NCBI RefSeq assembly: GCF_016587375.1
Contig: NZ_BNJG01000001.1
Location: 4,422,501-4,486,500, forward strand
DNA from: Ktedonobacter robiniae
GTDB lineage: Bacteria; Chloroflexota; Ktedonobacteria; Ktedonobacterales; Ktedonobacteraceae
Direction of reading: 5' to 3'
Length of the DNA: 64,000 nucleotides
The position numbers and the translations under genes were made by a program. Of the stretch, positions 37,218 to 46,912 are shown piece after piece; the first letter of the stretch is position 1; every line of letters starts with the position of its first letter. The notes below the pieces were generated by a model, which ran no database searches, was not told where the DNA came from, and saw nothing but the letters and a program-made list of their open reading frames with translations.

Positions 37218-38177
37218 CTAGGCGTGTTCGATTTCGACAAGAGGAGCTGTCTGGGGTGTGGTGACGCCAGCTTGCTGGAAGAGCAGGCTGTATCGGCCAA
37301 TCTGGATATTATCTCCGTGATGCAGGGGATAGCCAATGCCGCTGGTAAGCTTGCGTCCATTGATAAACACCCCTTTGGCGCTGCGTTGATCGAAGAGCAC
37401 AAACTGGCCATTGACACATTTGAGTAGCGCGTGGTGGCGCGAGGTAAGGTTATCTTGTTCCAAAAGAATGTCGCTGGAGCCAGCGCGTCCCAGGGTGATG
37501 GTTTCGGCTGGCTCTAGCTCGATCTCTATGGGGGTAGCAGTGTAGGGTGAGGTGATGGTAAAGCGTGCTTGCGTTATTGTAACCTCTTCTTGTACATCTA
37601 ATTCAGTGATAGGCTCTTGCTGGGCCTCGGGTTGAGGCTCATCCACTGGCTGGATGCCGGGTGGTGGCGTGAGCGGTGGCGTAGGAAGCGGCTGTGGGAT
37701 ATCTGGTTCCGGCTGTGGTAGCGTTACTGGTTCCTCGGGAGCAAGTGGCTCTGTGCGTGGCTCCTTTTGTTCAGGTACCTCGGTTGGCTCTGTGGGCAGT
37801 GATGGCTGCTGCGGTTGGGGATGCGTTGGCACCGGCTCGATAGGCGTTGGCTGCTCCGGCTGTGGTTGAGGACGAACGGGTTCTATCGGCTTCTCAGGTG
37901 CGGGCTGTGTAGGTTGAGGTTCAGCGGGAATAGATGGCTCCTGTGGCTGAGGGCGAGTGGGTTCAGGCTCAACTGGTTTGGGTTCAGTTGGCGGCTCAAC
38001 TGGTGGCTGGACTGGCTCTGGCGCGGCAGGAGGGATGGGCTGTGCGATATCTGGCTCGATGCGTGGCTGTGGTTCAGGCTGCTGCTGTTGCTCTATTACC
38101 GGAGTAGCGCCTGGAGTGTGAGAAGATGCCAGCATCTCCAGGAGCGAAAGCGTATTTGATGTCTCAGCCTGTCTCAT
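37218..38177 (-). CDS. FHA-domain protein with long Pro/Glu/Gln-rich linker
   Basis: 319 residues. The C-terminal 100 residues form an FHA phosphothreonine-binding domain: ITLGRAGSSDILLEQDNLTSRHHALL (Gly-Arg and Ser-Arg-His motifs), then RSAKGVFINGRKL. Residues about 30-200 are low-complexity repeats of P-Q-P-E-P/T type without hydrophobic helices. The gene follows the kinase-like gene on the same strand, 53 bases away; kinase plus FHA partner is a common pairing in Chloroflexota and Actinobacteria, so phospho-dependent binding to that kinase is a reasonable inference. Confidence 0.88.
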   Translation of the reverse strand: MRQAETSNTLSLLEMLASSHTPGATPVIEQQQQPEPQPRIEPDIAQPIPPAAPEPVQPPVEPPTEPKPVEPEPTRPQPQEPSIPAEPQPTQPAPEKPIEPVRPQPQPEQPTPIEPVPTHPQPQQPSLPTEPTEVPEQKEPRTEPLAPEEPVTLPQPEPDIPQPLPTPPLTPPPGIQPVDEPQPEAQQEPITELDVQEEVTITQARFTITSPYTATPIEIELEPAETITLGRAGSSDILLEQDNLTSRHHALLKCVNGQFVLFDQRSAKGVFINGRKLTSGIGYPLHHGDNIQIGRYSLLFQQAGVTTPQTAPLVEIEHA

Positions 38178-38230
38178 TGGTTCCAGTGGGGTGGTATGAC
38201 TGGTTGGTGTGGTCTCCGATGTAGGTGTAG

Positions 38231-39297
38231 CTAGGGGGAAGGGATGAGCAGCGAGGCCAGCAATCGCTCAAATTGAGAGGGTTCTGGCGCCGCAGGAACG
38301 ATCTCTTCAGGTTGCTGTTCCTTGTCTTGCTGAGCGGCCTGTGCCTTAGCCTTCTCTGACGCTGAAGCCGCGAAGATCTCTTTGAGCAGGTCGAGAGAAA
38401 GCACGGTTGTCTCAGGCATTTCAGCAGCGCCTTGCTCTGCATTGCCGAATTCGTTTGGTAAGAAAAGGGTGCCTTCTAGAGCCTGGACGAAGGCTAGCAC
38501 AGTGGAATAGCGTCGCTCGGGGTTAGGATCGAGGGCGCGGTGGAGAATCGTCTCTTGCTGTCTCGTAACGTGGGGATTGAGAGGGCGGAGCGAAGGTGGA
38601 ATTTCAAACTGTTTCTGGCGCAGGACCTCCTGGGGGCGACCAATAAATGGGAGGCGGCCAGCTAGCCAGAAATAGAGCAGAATAGCTAAGGCATACTGAT
38701 CGCAAGCGGGGCTATAGTGACGGTGCCACTGTTCTGGTGCCGCGGTTGCGGGTAGTAGAAGAGGCTGTAGACCTCCCACATGCTGCGCGAAGTAGGTAAA
38801 GCCTGCATCCGCGACTAGGAGCGATGTGGTTTCCGTAGGGTTGGAGATTTCTTCATTGAGAAGGACATTGGAGAAGGTGAGGGCACCATGGATATACCCA
38901 TGCGTATGCAGATTATGGAGGGCCTGAGCCAGTGGCACAAGCTGCTTGATCGCGATCTGTGGCAGCATTGGCGCTTGAAAGTATGCTCGCCCGGTATCAC
39001 CAAGCAGGGAGCCAGCCGCAAAGTAAGTGCGTGTGACATACAGGCGCCCCTCGAAGTCGCCATAGTCGAGGAGGGCTGTGAGTTGTGGGTGAACAATCAA
39101 GCTGATATCTTGCATCTCGTGGAAGAATTGATAGCGAGCAGAATTGGGGAGCGCAGGCCATGGGTGCATGACTTTAAGCGTCACTATACATCCGAGATGG
39201 GAATCTTCTGCGGCATAGCTCTGGCTGATCAAGCTACCCCCAGGGCGCGCACAATACGATAGCGCGCAAACATCTGACCTTCTGCCAATTCTTGCAT
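38231..39297 (-). pseudogene. Protein-kinase-like gene, one-base frameshift near the start
   Basis: The true start is ATG 39297 (GAGGTGA just upstream): MQELAEGQMFARYRIVRALG..., which then hits TGA after GVA. Adding one base to the C run at 39237-39241 gives RALGGSLISQSYAAEDSHLG and continues to the frame ending at 38231, about 355 residues. It has VTLKVM (ATP lysine position) and SPACDQYALAILLYFWLAGRLPF. However, the catalytic loop reads YIHGALTFSNVLL (HG instead of HRD) and the DFG position is ADAGFTY. It is therefore probably a pseudokinase. FHA gene follows. Confidence 0.8.
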
Positions 39298-39300
39298 ACT

Positions 39301-39536
39301 TTCACCTCACAATGCGTATTCCAGTGCTATGAAGCATGGGGATATCGGTGCTCGGACTTATGCTTCGCGTCGTTATTGTAGCATACCATGCTTCCCAAGA
39401 ATAGAGAGAGATCTGGAATATCCAGGATAGCCCAATGGTGGGAGTGCCTTGTCTTCAGGAATGGACACTACTATGCTTCCAGTGTGACCCGTCGATGATT
39501 GGAACGTCGTAGAAAGAAAAGATAGAGAAATATTCG
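39301..39536. other. Divergent intergenic region (kinase-like gene and glycosyltransferase)
   Basis: 236 bases between two divergent start codons; should hold both promoters. No convincing -35/-10 pair or RNA structure was recognised. Confidence 0.4.
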
Positions 39537-41204
39537 ATGGATACTGATATCTCACAAGAGAACGATGCTCAGCATGACTCTTCAAGCATACAGACTTCTT
39601 CTAATGCTCGGCGGGGACGCTTGCTTGCTGATCCATGCGTTATTGCCCTGGGTGTAGCTGTAATCTTTTATGCTGCCTCGCTTACGCATCTTTTGCCGGG
39701 CGTGGGTATCTGGCATGCCGTGCTGGATATGGGCCTACTCATCTGTATAGGGACCTTGCTGCTCTATAAAGCCTACCAAGTTGGGCGTGCGTACGTATGG
39801 CCTGCCGGGAGGCGCCAACGCATGGTACTGGATGCCTGCCTCTTACTCTTGATGGGTTCTCTTCTCTTCTACGGCGCCTCCTGGCAGATGTTCAAGGCCT
39901 ATACCGATGCCGCGAAATACAACTGCTATGCTCTAGCTTTCTGGCAGGGTCTGGACGCGGTCAAGACCTTACCTCCAGCGCAATGTGAGTTTATCTTTCG
40001 CCCGGTTACTTTTGACCAAGTAGCCGCGCCTCAGACACAGCAGCATGTGCAGCAACCTCCATCTCTGTTAGACCAGGCGGAGCAGTATGGCGTTCCTGCC
40101 TCCTGGGTGCATCAACTGCGTGCCTGGCAGCCTACCTCGCTGCCCCTGCATACGCTGCCGAATGAGTATCCATTGCCCGTATTGCTGCCATTCTCGCTGG
40201 GCCTTTTAGCACCACAGGGATGGTACCAGGTCAGTTTCGCCATCTGGATGGTGTTGCTAGCGGGCCTGCTGTGTTATCTGCTGGCGCGCTATCGCTCACG
40301 GGAGGCGGCCCTCTCATGTGCCTTTTATCTCATTACCGGTTGCTGGGCGACGGCGGTGGGCCGTTTTGACCTGTTGCCAGCGCTGTTTACGTTGCTGGCG
40401 GCCGTCTACGCGGCCCGCTCGCGTTGGGGCTGGGCATTTGCCTACCTGGCCCTGGCCACGCTCTGTAAATTTTACCCGGTATTGCTCTTGCTTCCCTTCC
40501 TGCTCCAGCAGCAGCGCCTGGTGCAGGGGAACTGGCGTGCCTGGCAACGCTGGCTTCCCCTGGTGGTCTTTGGGCTTGTGTGCGCGGGCATTGTTGTGGT
40601 TTCACTGCTCTTCAGTGTGGAGGGAACCTTGAAGCCCCTGACCTACTTTGGTGACCGCCCAATCCAGGTAGAGTCGCTGCCCGCCTCGCTAATGTGGCTC
40701 ACGAGCCTGGTCACGGGATTGCCCTTGATCTTCAAGTTTACGTATGGTTCCTTGAACATGTTTGGTGCGCCCGCGCAAATCATTGGTAGTCTGAGTACGC
40801 CCCTGTTGTTGGTAGGCCTGGCGTACACCTACTGGCTGCAATGGCGAGGCAAGATCGATCTGGCGACCAGCTCACTCTTGACGCTCCTCCTGGTGATTGG
40901 TACCAGCAAAGTGTTCAGTCCCCAATACTTGATCTGGGTGGCGCCGCTGGTGGCCTACGTTGGCCAGGCAAACTGGCGCTGGATGGTGTCCTGGGGAATT
41001 TTGGGTGTGCTGACAACCTTGATCTATCCCTACATCTATATCTCCGTCTCGTTGCAAGCGGTTCCCCAGCAGCCAATCTTCTTTCCCATTGTCACCATAC
41101 GCAATTTTATTCTGGCCGGTTTTATTATTGCGCTCCTGATAGCAGGTCAACGCGGGCAGCTCTCTGCGCGTTCGCAGGAGCATTCACAAGCCGCGCTTTC
41201 ATGA
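39537..41204 (+). CDS. Polytopic membrane glycosyltransferase (GT87/DUF2029-like)
   Basis: 555 residues with about 11-12 membrane helices, for example VIALGVAVIFYAASLTHLL, GWYQVSFAIWMVLLAGLLCYLLA and WAFAYLALATLCKFYPVLLLLPFLL. The segment TALCKFYPVLLLPF and the loop GRFDLLPALFTLLAAV fit GT-C type mannosyl- or arabinofuranosyltransferases of the DUF2029 group, which use polyprenyl-phosphate sugars at the outer face. A short outer loop at about residues 135-190 is rich in Pro and Gln. The end faces the next glycosyltransferase gene across a strong shared terminator. Confidence 0.75.
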   Translation: MDTDISQENDAQHDSSSIQTSSNARRGRLLADPCVIALGVAVIFYAASLTHLLPGVGIWHAVLDMGLLICIGTLLLYKAYQVGRAYVWPAGRRQRMVLDACLLLLMGSLLFYGASWQMFKAYTDAAKYNCYALAFWQGLDAVKTLPPAQCEFIFRPVTFDQVAAPQTQQHVQQPPSLLDQAEQYGVPASWVHQLRAWQPTSLPLHTLPNEYPLPVLLPFSLGLLAPQGWYQVSFAIWMVLLAGLLCYLLARYRSREAALSCAFYLITGCWATAVGRFDLLPALFTLLAAVYAARSRWGWAFAYLALATLCKFYPVLLLLPFLLQQQRLVQGNWRAWQRWLPLVVFGLVCAGIVVVSLLFSVEGTLKPLTYFGDRPIQVESLPASLMWLTSLVTGLPLIFKFTYGSLNMFGAPAQIIGSLSTPLLLVGLAYTYWLQWRGKIDLATSSLLTLLLVIGTSKVFSPQYLIWVAPLVAYVGQANWRWMVSWGILGVLTTLIYPYIYISVSLQAVPQQPIFFPIVTIRNFILAGFIIALLIAGQRGQLSARSQEHSQAALS

Positions 41205-41226
41205 TGTGGTGAGGTTGGATAGGTAG

Positions 41227-41264
41227 CAAGAAGGCCCGCGTCACATGCGACGCGGGCCTTCTTG
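41227..41264. terminator. Bidirectional terminator, 16-bp perfect stem
   Basis: CAAGAAGGCCCGCGTC (41227-41242) / GACGCGGGCCTTCTTG (41249-41264), 6-base loop, between convergent glycosyltransferase genes. Confidence 0.85.
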
Positions 41265-41290
41265 TCTCTCAGGTGGAGAATAGTGCTTTA

Positions 41291-43012
41291 CTAGGCCTGG
41301 TGTGTGTGCTCTTCCTGCGTGAACATTGCTGCCTGGAAGTGGCGGGGCCGCCAGTAGTAGAGAACCAGGAAGGTAGCTATAGGGGGGAGCAGGGTCGTCA
41401 AGAAGTCCCAGCCATTCCAGCGCCCAAAAGGCGAGATAGGAAAGAAGAAGAGGTAGAGGAAATGGATGGTCAGCGTAAATTGCAGGGCTGTACCCACCAG
41501 GGCGCGCGGCAGGCGACCACGCGCGGGTAGGCAGATGCAGGCCAGACCTATGACCCAGGTAATATACCAGGGGAAGAGCCAGGTGATGACGAGGTAGAGC
41601 AGCGATAGGAAGGCGATACAGGCCAGTGCCCATACTTGAATACTGGGTTTACGCCAGAGCGCCACCAGGCCTGCTAGCATCGAGGCGCCTATGACAATCA
41701 CATTGATGATCCGCCAGACAACAGGGGTTGCCAACACGGTAAAGATTGTGTAATTGACGCCCTCCTGCTGACTCTTGTTCCAGTCGAGCCAGCGGCCAGC
41801 GGCTTGCTGAATGGAGTTGTAAGATAGGTAGGAGGATGGTGGGGACGAGAAGCTCTTGATAATATCGGGAATGCTATGTCCCAGGCAGAAAGGCAGGTAG
41901 AAACCGATCACCAGCACCGAGCAGAAGGAGCCGCCAATCAGGATATCCCTGCCTGCCTCTAAGAGCTGACCCCGAAGCGCTTTCCCTTGTTGAGCCGCGG
42001 CCAGCATAGCACGCCGCCCCATGAGCACGAAGAAGAGCAAGACCAGGGGGGCGCAGGAATACTTGATCAGGATCGCGATAGAGAAGCAGGCCAGCGCGGG
42101 CAGGTAGTCGCGTACCCTCAAGCGCTCTGTGAAGGCGCGTAGTTCGTGCTGTAGCCAGCAGTAGGCCCCCAGAAGGAGGAAGGTGACCATAACTGTATCG
42201 TTATGGCCGCCCAGGCCATTCTCTTGTAGCATCAAGGGATTCCAGGCATAGAGAAGCATACCCAGGGTGGCTGTGCGCTCGGAGCGTCCCAGTTTGCGGA
42301 GAATCAAACCCACCAGGAGAATATTACAGAGATTGGAAGCCAGTGCCAGGAGGCGATAGGTCAGCAGGTAAGACAAGATATTTGTGCCTGCCAGGGTTGA
42401 GACCAGTGTACAGATGAGTACCCAGAAGGGTCCATAGGCGCATGTGGCACCCCGCCAATCGTCATACAGATTGAGTTTATCAGGGTAGTTTGTGAGTAGA
42501 TCAAAGTAGGGACTGGCATGATAGGCTGAGACTAGTCGTCCGTAGCCAGCGTACACAAAGACATCATTGGAGAGCATGGCCGGCGTGAAGACGAAGCAGA
42601 GGCCAGCCAGGAGCGCAATTGCCATAATCCAGCTTTGAGTGATACGGTAATTTGCCTGTGCGGGCTGGCGTGCAAGCCACCAGGTGCTTATGCCATAGAC
42701 AAGAAACGCGAGAAGGGTCGCGCCGATAAAGAACACCAGGCTGGTATTTTTCACTGATCTGGCAGGAGTGCCCACGAGATGGACATCTGTTGGGAGCCAG
42801 GCACTCAAACTGAGAAGTGCATTGATGAAGGGCGCGATCCCATTCATATGCTGTACCCCAACCAATCGTGTGAGGGGAGAAAGCATCAATACTGTGCAGA
42901 GCAGGAGCGCCAGAGCACAGAGGCCGAGTCCTCTCAGGGAGGGACTCGGCGCCTTTGCTTCTATACTGGTATTCGCTGTGGCCGGGAAACGTTCTGATAT
43001 GGTTGAATGCAT
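41291..43012 (-). CDS. Polytopic membrane glycosyltransferase (GT-C fold, mannosyltransferase-like)
   Basis: 573 residues with about 12-13 membrane helices, among them LCALALLLCTVLMLSPLTRLV, SLVFFIGATLLAFLVYGI and SWIMAIALLAGLCFVF. It carries FTPAMLSNDVFVYAGYGRLVSAYHASPY, an acidic first outer loop like those of polyprenol-phosphate-mannose-dependent mannosyltransferases, and LLYAWNPLMLQENGLGGHNDTVMVTFLLLGAY, another hallmark. It probably decorates lipids or cell-wall glycans. The stop is followed by the shared terminator and the start is 77 bases after the next gene upstream on the same strand. Confidence 0.78.
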   Translation of the reverse strand: MHSTISERFPATANTSIEAKAPSPSLRGLGLCALALLLCTVLMLSPLTRLVGVQHMNGIAPFINALLSLSAWLPTDVHLVGTPARSVKNTSLVFFIGATLLAFLVYGISTWWLARQPAQANYRITQSWIMAIALLAGLCFVFTPAMLSNDVFVYAGYGRLVSAYHASPYFDLLTNYPDKLNLYDDWRGATCAYGPFWVLICTLVSTLAGTNILSYLLTYRLLALASNLCNILLVGLILRKLGRSERTATLGMLLYAWNPLMLQENGLGGHNDTVMVTFLLLGAYCWLQHELRAFTERLRVRDYLPALACFSIAILIKYSCAPLVLLFFVLMGRRAMLAAAQQGKALRGQLLEAGRDILIGGSFCSVLVIGFYLPFCLGHSIPDIIKSFSSPPSSYLSYNSIQQAAGRWLDWNKSQQEGVNYTIFTVLATPVVWRIINVIVIGASMLAGLVALWRKPSIQVWALACIAFLSLLYLVITWLFPWYITWVIGLACICLPARGRLPRALVGTALQFTLTIHFLYLFFFPISPFGRWNGWDFLTTLLPPIATFLVLYYWRPRHFQAAMFTQEEHTHQA

Positions 43013-43088
43013 ACGGTAAACAAACTCCTGGCTACATGCTCAAACGCAGATCGCTTTCTGAGTCGCTAGAGAGGCGACCTGGGGACGG

Positions 43089-44831
43089 TTAGCGCGAGAG
43101 AATGTAGCAGTAAATGGTATTGCCACCGGTGACGGTATGTACAATATGCGAGCGCCAGGGTTTGGGTATCGTATACCCGCGCTGTTGCAGGTGCATTGGC
43201 CAGACAAGGTAGTCGCTTTTGTAGGAACTGTCCATAGGCGTTACCGCCGAGAGACTGACCTGTTGGGGCAGATCCCGATTATAATAGAACCAGCTCTGCT
43301 CGTCCTGGGGACCACCTCCCAGGGTACCTGGAAGCGCCACAAGGCCTACGCTGGTGGGTCCCTTTGTGTGATCTGCTAGCCAGAGGATGGCATCGCGATA
43401 GCCCGGATAAGCTACTTGCAGCGAGGTGTTCTCGCTAGAGAAAAGTTCACTGGTGTAGCCCTCCGCATCCTGAACAGTGAGCGTGCCTACCAGGTGTGGA
43501 ACAATGAGAATGAGTGCCATCAAAGCGATTGTGATACCCGCACGTATATTTAAGGGCGTATAAGGGCGTACAAGTGAAATTTTCTGCTGATCGAGCGGTG
43601 TCCCATCTGCCGCGACTGCCTGACTGCTTTTCTGGGTCCTGGGCAGACGGCGGCGGTAGCGTAACAGGACTGCCAGGCCAAAGGCTCCACTTAGAGCGAT
43701 AGGTGGCACCACTGGCAGATAGTAGTGTGTCCCTACAACAATATTTAGCAGACCATACATCGCTACGGCGCTAACGAGCCAGATCGAGAGGAAGACCACG
43801 CTAGCTGCCTCCATCGGGGCAACGGTGTTTGGCGCGCGGTGATAGCGAACGAGTTTGGCTACAGCATACACGATAAAGCCGAGCGCCGGCAGCGTCAGAA
43901 ATACACTGAGCTTGGCTCCCAACATGTAGAAAATGGTCCAGCGTGGCATATGCTCGTAGGCGGCTCCGGCCATAAAGGTGAGATGCCCATTTGAGGAGTG
44001 ATTCCACTCAAAGAAGAAGCTTTGAAAGAGCTTCACAGGTGGATTGGTCCAGATGGCGGGATCAACGAGCAGGAAGGCGAGTAGCGAGAGCAGCATGGCG
44101 CGAAGCCACCATTTCCATGGTGGTTTGCTGGCTTCGCCCAGGCGAGGGCGGATGAAGAAGGTATAGTAGAGTGCATAGAGTACCATACCTGGCACCAGGA
44201 GGACGGCAGGATACTTACTAGCAGCCGCCAACCCCAGGAAGACGCCCACCAGCAGGTACATCCAGGGACGCTGGACCGCGTACCACAGCAGCAGGAAGGC
44301 AATGGTCGCGAGCGTGGTCATGGTCATATCCAGATAGATCAGGGCGCTAAAATAGGCCAACCAGGGGCTGACCGCCAGGCAAAGCGCCGCCAGCGTTGCC
44401 ACGGTACGCCCGAAGGGGCGGCGACCAAACCAGTAGATAGCCCCGATCAGGAGCACACCCATGACGATACTGGGAACGCGCCCGGCTTGTAGCTCTGTGA
44501 GAGGATGCCCCAAGTGGGAGTTACACGCCAGCGCGAAGCCAATTAAAAGCTTTACCAGCGGAGGATGCTCGTAGTTATAGTGCCAGGCTGGCGAGGTAAA
44601 TTGTAGATGCGTGAGGAGGGGAAAATAGACTTTTCCACCCCAAATATAGACAATCTCGTCGGTAACCATGTCAAGCTGGTTCGCAAGCTGGATGCGTGGA
44701 ATAAGCGCCACGATGAGCAGAACGAGGACCACACAAATATCGATAATAGTAGGGCGTGTAAGCCTGAAACGCGAGGTGGTGTCGCTTTGGATCGTGCTCT
44801 CTTCCTGGCGTTCGGTGAGTTGTTTGATCAT
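43089..44831 (-). CDS. Glycosyltransferase family 39 (PMT_2/ArnT-like) membrane protein
   Basis: 580 residues. After a cytosolic start comes a helix (IDICVVLVLLIVALIPRI) and the acidic motif QLDMVTDEIVYIWGGKVYF, where DE is the catalytic position of GT39 enzymes. Later it shows YNYEHPPLVKLLIGFAL, the HPP motif of PMT_2 proteins, and about 10 further helices, then an outer C-terminal domain. The family moves a sugar from a polyprenyl-phosphate donor to proteins or lipids. It is upstream of and co-directional with the previous gene. Confidence 0.85.
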   Translation of the reverse strand: MIKQLTERQEESTIQSDTTSRFRLTRPTIIDICVVLVLLIVALIPRIQLANQLDMVTDEIVYIWGGKVYFPLLTHLQFTSPAWHYNYEHPPLVKLLIGFALACNSHLGHPLTELQAGRVPSIVMGVLLIGAIYWFGRRPFGRTVATLAALCLAVSPWLAYFSALIYLDMTMTTLATIAFLLLWYAVQRPWMYLLVGVFLGLAAASKYPAVLLVPGMVLYALYYTFFIRPRLGEASKPPWKWWLRAMLLSLLAFLLVDPAIWTNPPVKLFQSFFFEWNHSSNGHLTFMAGAAYEHMPRWTIFYMLGAKLSVFLTLPALGFIVYAVAKLVRYHRAPNTVAPMEAASVVFLSIWLVSAVAMYGLLNIVVGTHYYLPVVPPIALSGAFGLAVLLRYRRRLPRTQKSSQAVAADGTPLDQQKISLVRPYTPLNIRAGITIALMALILIVPHLVGTLTVQDAEGYTSELFSSENTSLQVAYPGYRDAILWLADHTKGPTSVGLVALPGTLGGGPQDEQSWFYYNRDLPQQVSLSAVTPMDSSYKSDYLVWPMHLQQRGYTIPKPWRSHIVHTVTGGNTIYCYILSR

Positions 44832-44986
44832 GCTTGGAAAGCCCCTCCGCCAAGATGTTATGTGTCAAACGAAGCGTGTTGATGTGTCAGTGAGCTATAA
44901 GAAGCTGTAGCCGTAGTATATATAGCATACTCTGGTAGAGTTGTCGAGCAAATAGCACGAAATGCATACCACTATAGCATGCGCAA

Positions 44987-45014
44987 GAGGGCGTCTGCAT
45001 GTGCAGACGCCCTC
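44987..45014 (-). terminator. Hairpin downstream of the sigma factor gene
   Basis: GAGGGCGTCTGCA (44987-44999) and TGCAGACGCCCTC (45002-45014) form a perfect 13-bp stem with a 2-base centre, so in RNA a slightly larger loop would open. It lies 26 bases past the stop; no T-run. Confidence 0.6.
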
Positions 45015-45039
45015 CTATCCTGTTTTATACTATGCTGGG

Positions 45040-46134
45040 TTAAACGCAGTCGTGAAGTGCTTGCGCGTTGGTGACACTGCGGAGCTTCATGAGCGCCACA
45101 ACTTCGAGCTGGCGTACACGTTCTCTGGAGATACCGAGCTCTTTGCCCACCTCCAGCAATGTACGGCTGCGACCATCACCTATGCCATAGCGCAGCATCA
45201 CGACTGAGCGCTCTCGCGGCGTGAGCACGGCCAGGGCGCGGTGGAGTTCTTCTCCAAGCAGGTGGCGTGAGGCTGTCTCGGCTGGCGCGGGAGTGGTATC
45301 GTCTTCGAGTGTATCGCCCAGCGAGTAGCGTGTCTCATCGTCAACGGGCGTATCGAGGGAGACTGGCTGTTCAATAACTCCGAGCAAATTTTTGACCTCG
45401 TCGACCTCAAAATGACAGGCCTCCGCGATCTGCTCAGGCATAGGATCAAGCCCGTTTTCCTGGGAGAGCTGAGCGGAGATGCGGCGAACCTTGCGCAGGC
45501 GTGTTGAGACGTGTTCAGGGAGATGGATCATGCGCGATTGCTCGCCAGCGGCGCGGCTGACGGCCTGGCGAATCCACCAGGTGGCATACGTGCCGAAATG
45601 GCAGCCACGCTGGTAGTCAAACTTCTCAGCGGCGCGCATTAAGCCTAGGTTACCCTCCTGGATAAGATCGATCAGGGGGACACCTGTGCTGGTGTAGCGG
45701 CGTGCAATGGAGATGACCAGGCGCAGATTGGATTCGACGAGTTTACGGCGAGCTATGATGTCGCCTGCCGCCGCTCTTTGTGCCAGGTCGATCTCTTCCG
45801 CGTGTGTGAGGAGTCCATACCCGCGAATGTCACGCAGGTAGCTCTGGAAGGCATCTTCAGAACCATTGGCCTTGGTACTGGTTACCCCACCGCGATGGGT
45901 ATGTGCTGATGAAGTGTTATCCTCATCGCCCTCTTCGTCGTCGTCATCATCACTCAGCAGGGCTGCGATCTCGTCTTCCAGCACCCCAAAATGGGGAAGA
46001 GATTCGGTTGTACGTTGCTCTGTAAGCGCCTCGTCAATCTCAATGCCCAGGGAAGTGGTGAATTCTGCTAGCACGTCCTCGTGGCTAGTAAGCCTGGATC
46101 GGCGCTCATCACTAATAGGATTGGCAATTGCCAT
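45040..46134 (-). CDS. RNA polymerase sigma-70 factor (RpoD/SigA-like)
   Basis: 364 residues. Region 1.2/2.1: DAFQSYLRDIRGYGLLTHAEEIDLAQRAAAGD; region 2.2-2.4: RRKLVESNLRLVISIARRYTSTGVPLIDLIQEGNLGLMRAAEKFDYQRGCHFGTYATWWIRQAV; region 3: HLPEHVSTRLRKV; region 4.2: RTLLEVGKELGISRERVRQLEVVALMKLR. The N terminus has an acidic run (SDDDDDEEGDEDN). It may be the principal or a group 2 sigma. Region 2.4 has the usual YATWWIRQA. A 457-base region upstream suggests complex control. Confidence 0.92.
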   Translation of the reverse strand: MAIANPISDERRSRLTSHEDVLAEFTTSLGIEIDEALTEQRTTESLPHFGVLEDEIAALLSDDDDDEEGDEDNTSSAHTHRGGVTSTKANGSEDAFQSYLRDIRGYGLLTHAEEIDLAQRAAAGDIIARRKLVESNLRLVISIARRYTSTGVPLIDLIQEGNLGLMRAAEKFDYQRGCHFGTYATWWIRQAVSRAAGEQSRMIHLPEHVSTRLRKVRRISAQLSQENGLDPMPEQIAEACHFEVDEVKNLLGVIEQPVSLDTPVDDETRYSLGDTLEDDTTPAPAETASRHLLGEELHRALAVLTPRERSVVMLRYGIGDGRSRTLLEVGKELGISRERVRQLEVVALMKLRSVTNAQALHDCV

Positions 46135-46515
46135 GCTTCCACGCTCCCTTCTGGAAATCTACCGACAAATCAGCGTCGGCTCCATGGCCTGGTCTACAAA
46201 ATAAGCATTCAGCTTATTGTGGCAATCTTTGGCTTCTGTCTGTTTATCTATACGTCCTAAGTGTAGTCAATGCCGCTTGTTATTACATCAGGTAATTACC
46301 TTAAATCGAGTAAGGTTCTAACCGTATCTTGTAGGGAGATAACAGTAGGCAGTTTTGTGCCAGGTCCAGGAACCCATGGTTGCCTCCGTCGATGCTACAG
46401 CATAGCCGGAAAAACGAGATTTTGAGGTTCTATGCCTTAAGGTGGTTTTCCTGAAAGCAGGTTGCCTGATTATGGTAGAGCGGGTAAAGATATACGCCTC
46501 CTTTCGGGAAAGTGC
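46135..46515. other. Long upstream region of the sigma factor gene
   Basis: About 380 bases upstream of the sigma gene with no recognisable gene. SD GGGAGCG is near 46140. No promoter or small RNA could be supported. Confidence 0.4.
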
Positions 46516-46553
46516 AAAAAAACACCGGTCTGGCTGCTTGCTACACCGGACCG
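46516..46553 (-). terminator. Intrinsic terminator of the DUF2171-like gene
   Basis: On the minus strand CGGTCCGG pairs with CCAGACCG (one G-T pair) around a 12-base loop, followed by GTG and seven T (complement of 46516-46522). Confidence 0.8.
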
Positions 46554-46591
46554 ATGCTCTTACTGCATGTAGTATGCGGAATTCAAAGAAA

Positions 46592-46912
46592 TTATGCGCG
46601 ATGGGTATTTAACGGATTATCGAGGTCAGTGCCGTGATCGTAGAACGTTTGCAGGGTGTCACCTGTATGCTCACTGGGGCGCTGATCCCAGCGCATCTCC
46701 CTGGCCTCAGCCTTACTGACCATAAGATGGACGTTTTCCGCATCAATCGTTGAGATCACACTATAGGGAATATAGCGATCCTTGTGGAAGAGGAGCCCTT
46801 TCTGCACCAGGAAGGAATCATCATAGACATCTTCGACATGCCCCAGATCCTCATTCTCTGCGGAGTATACTTCCATGCCTTTATGTATATTGTTTGATGT
46901 CCACTGTGTCAT
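46592..46912 (-). CDS. DUF2171/PRC-barrel-like small protein
   Basis: 106 residues, soluble. Pattern: IHKGMEVYSAENEDLGHVEDVYDDSFLVQKGLLFHKDRYIPYSVISTIDAENVHLMVSK, where GMxVYSxxxxxLGxVxxV and PxSxIxxIxxxxVxLxVSK match the DUF2171/PRC-barrel group found in Chloroflexota and Deinococcus. Such proteins are often stress-linked, but the role is not established. AAAGGAAGG lies upstream of the start, and a clear terminator follows, so it is monocistronic. Confidence 0.8.
   Translation of the reverse strand: MTQWTSNNIHKGMEVYSAENEDLGHVEDVYDDSFLVQKGLLFHKDRYIPYSVISTIDAENVHLMVSKAEAREMRWDQRPSEHTGDTLQTFYDHGTDLDNPLNTHRA

Noticed and set aside
37654..38159. Plus-strand Gly/Cys-rich and Trp/Leu/Arg-rich frames
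   Set aside because: They are complements of the Pro/Gln/Glu-rich linker of the FHA gene.
44962..45207. Plus-strand 81-codon frame
   Set aside because: It is the complement of the sigma factor region 4 and its terminator.
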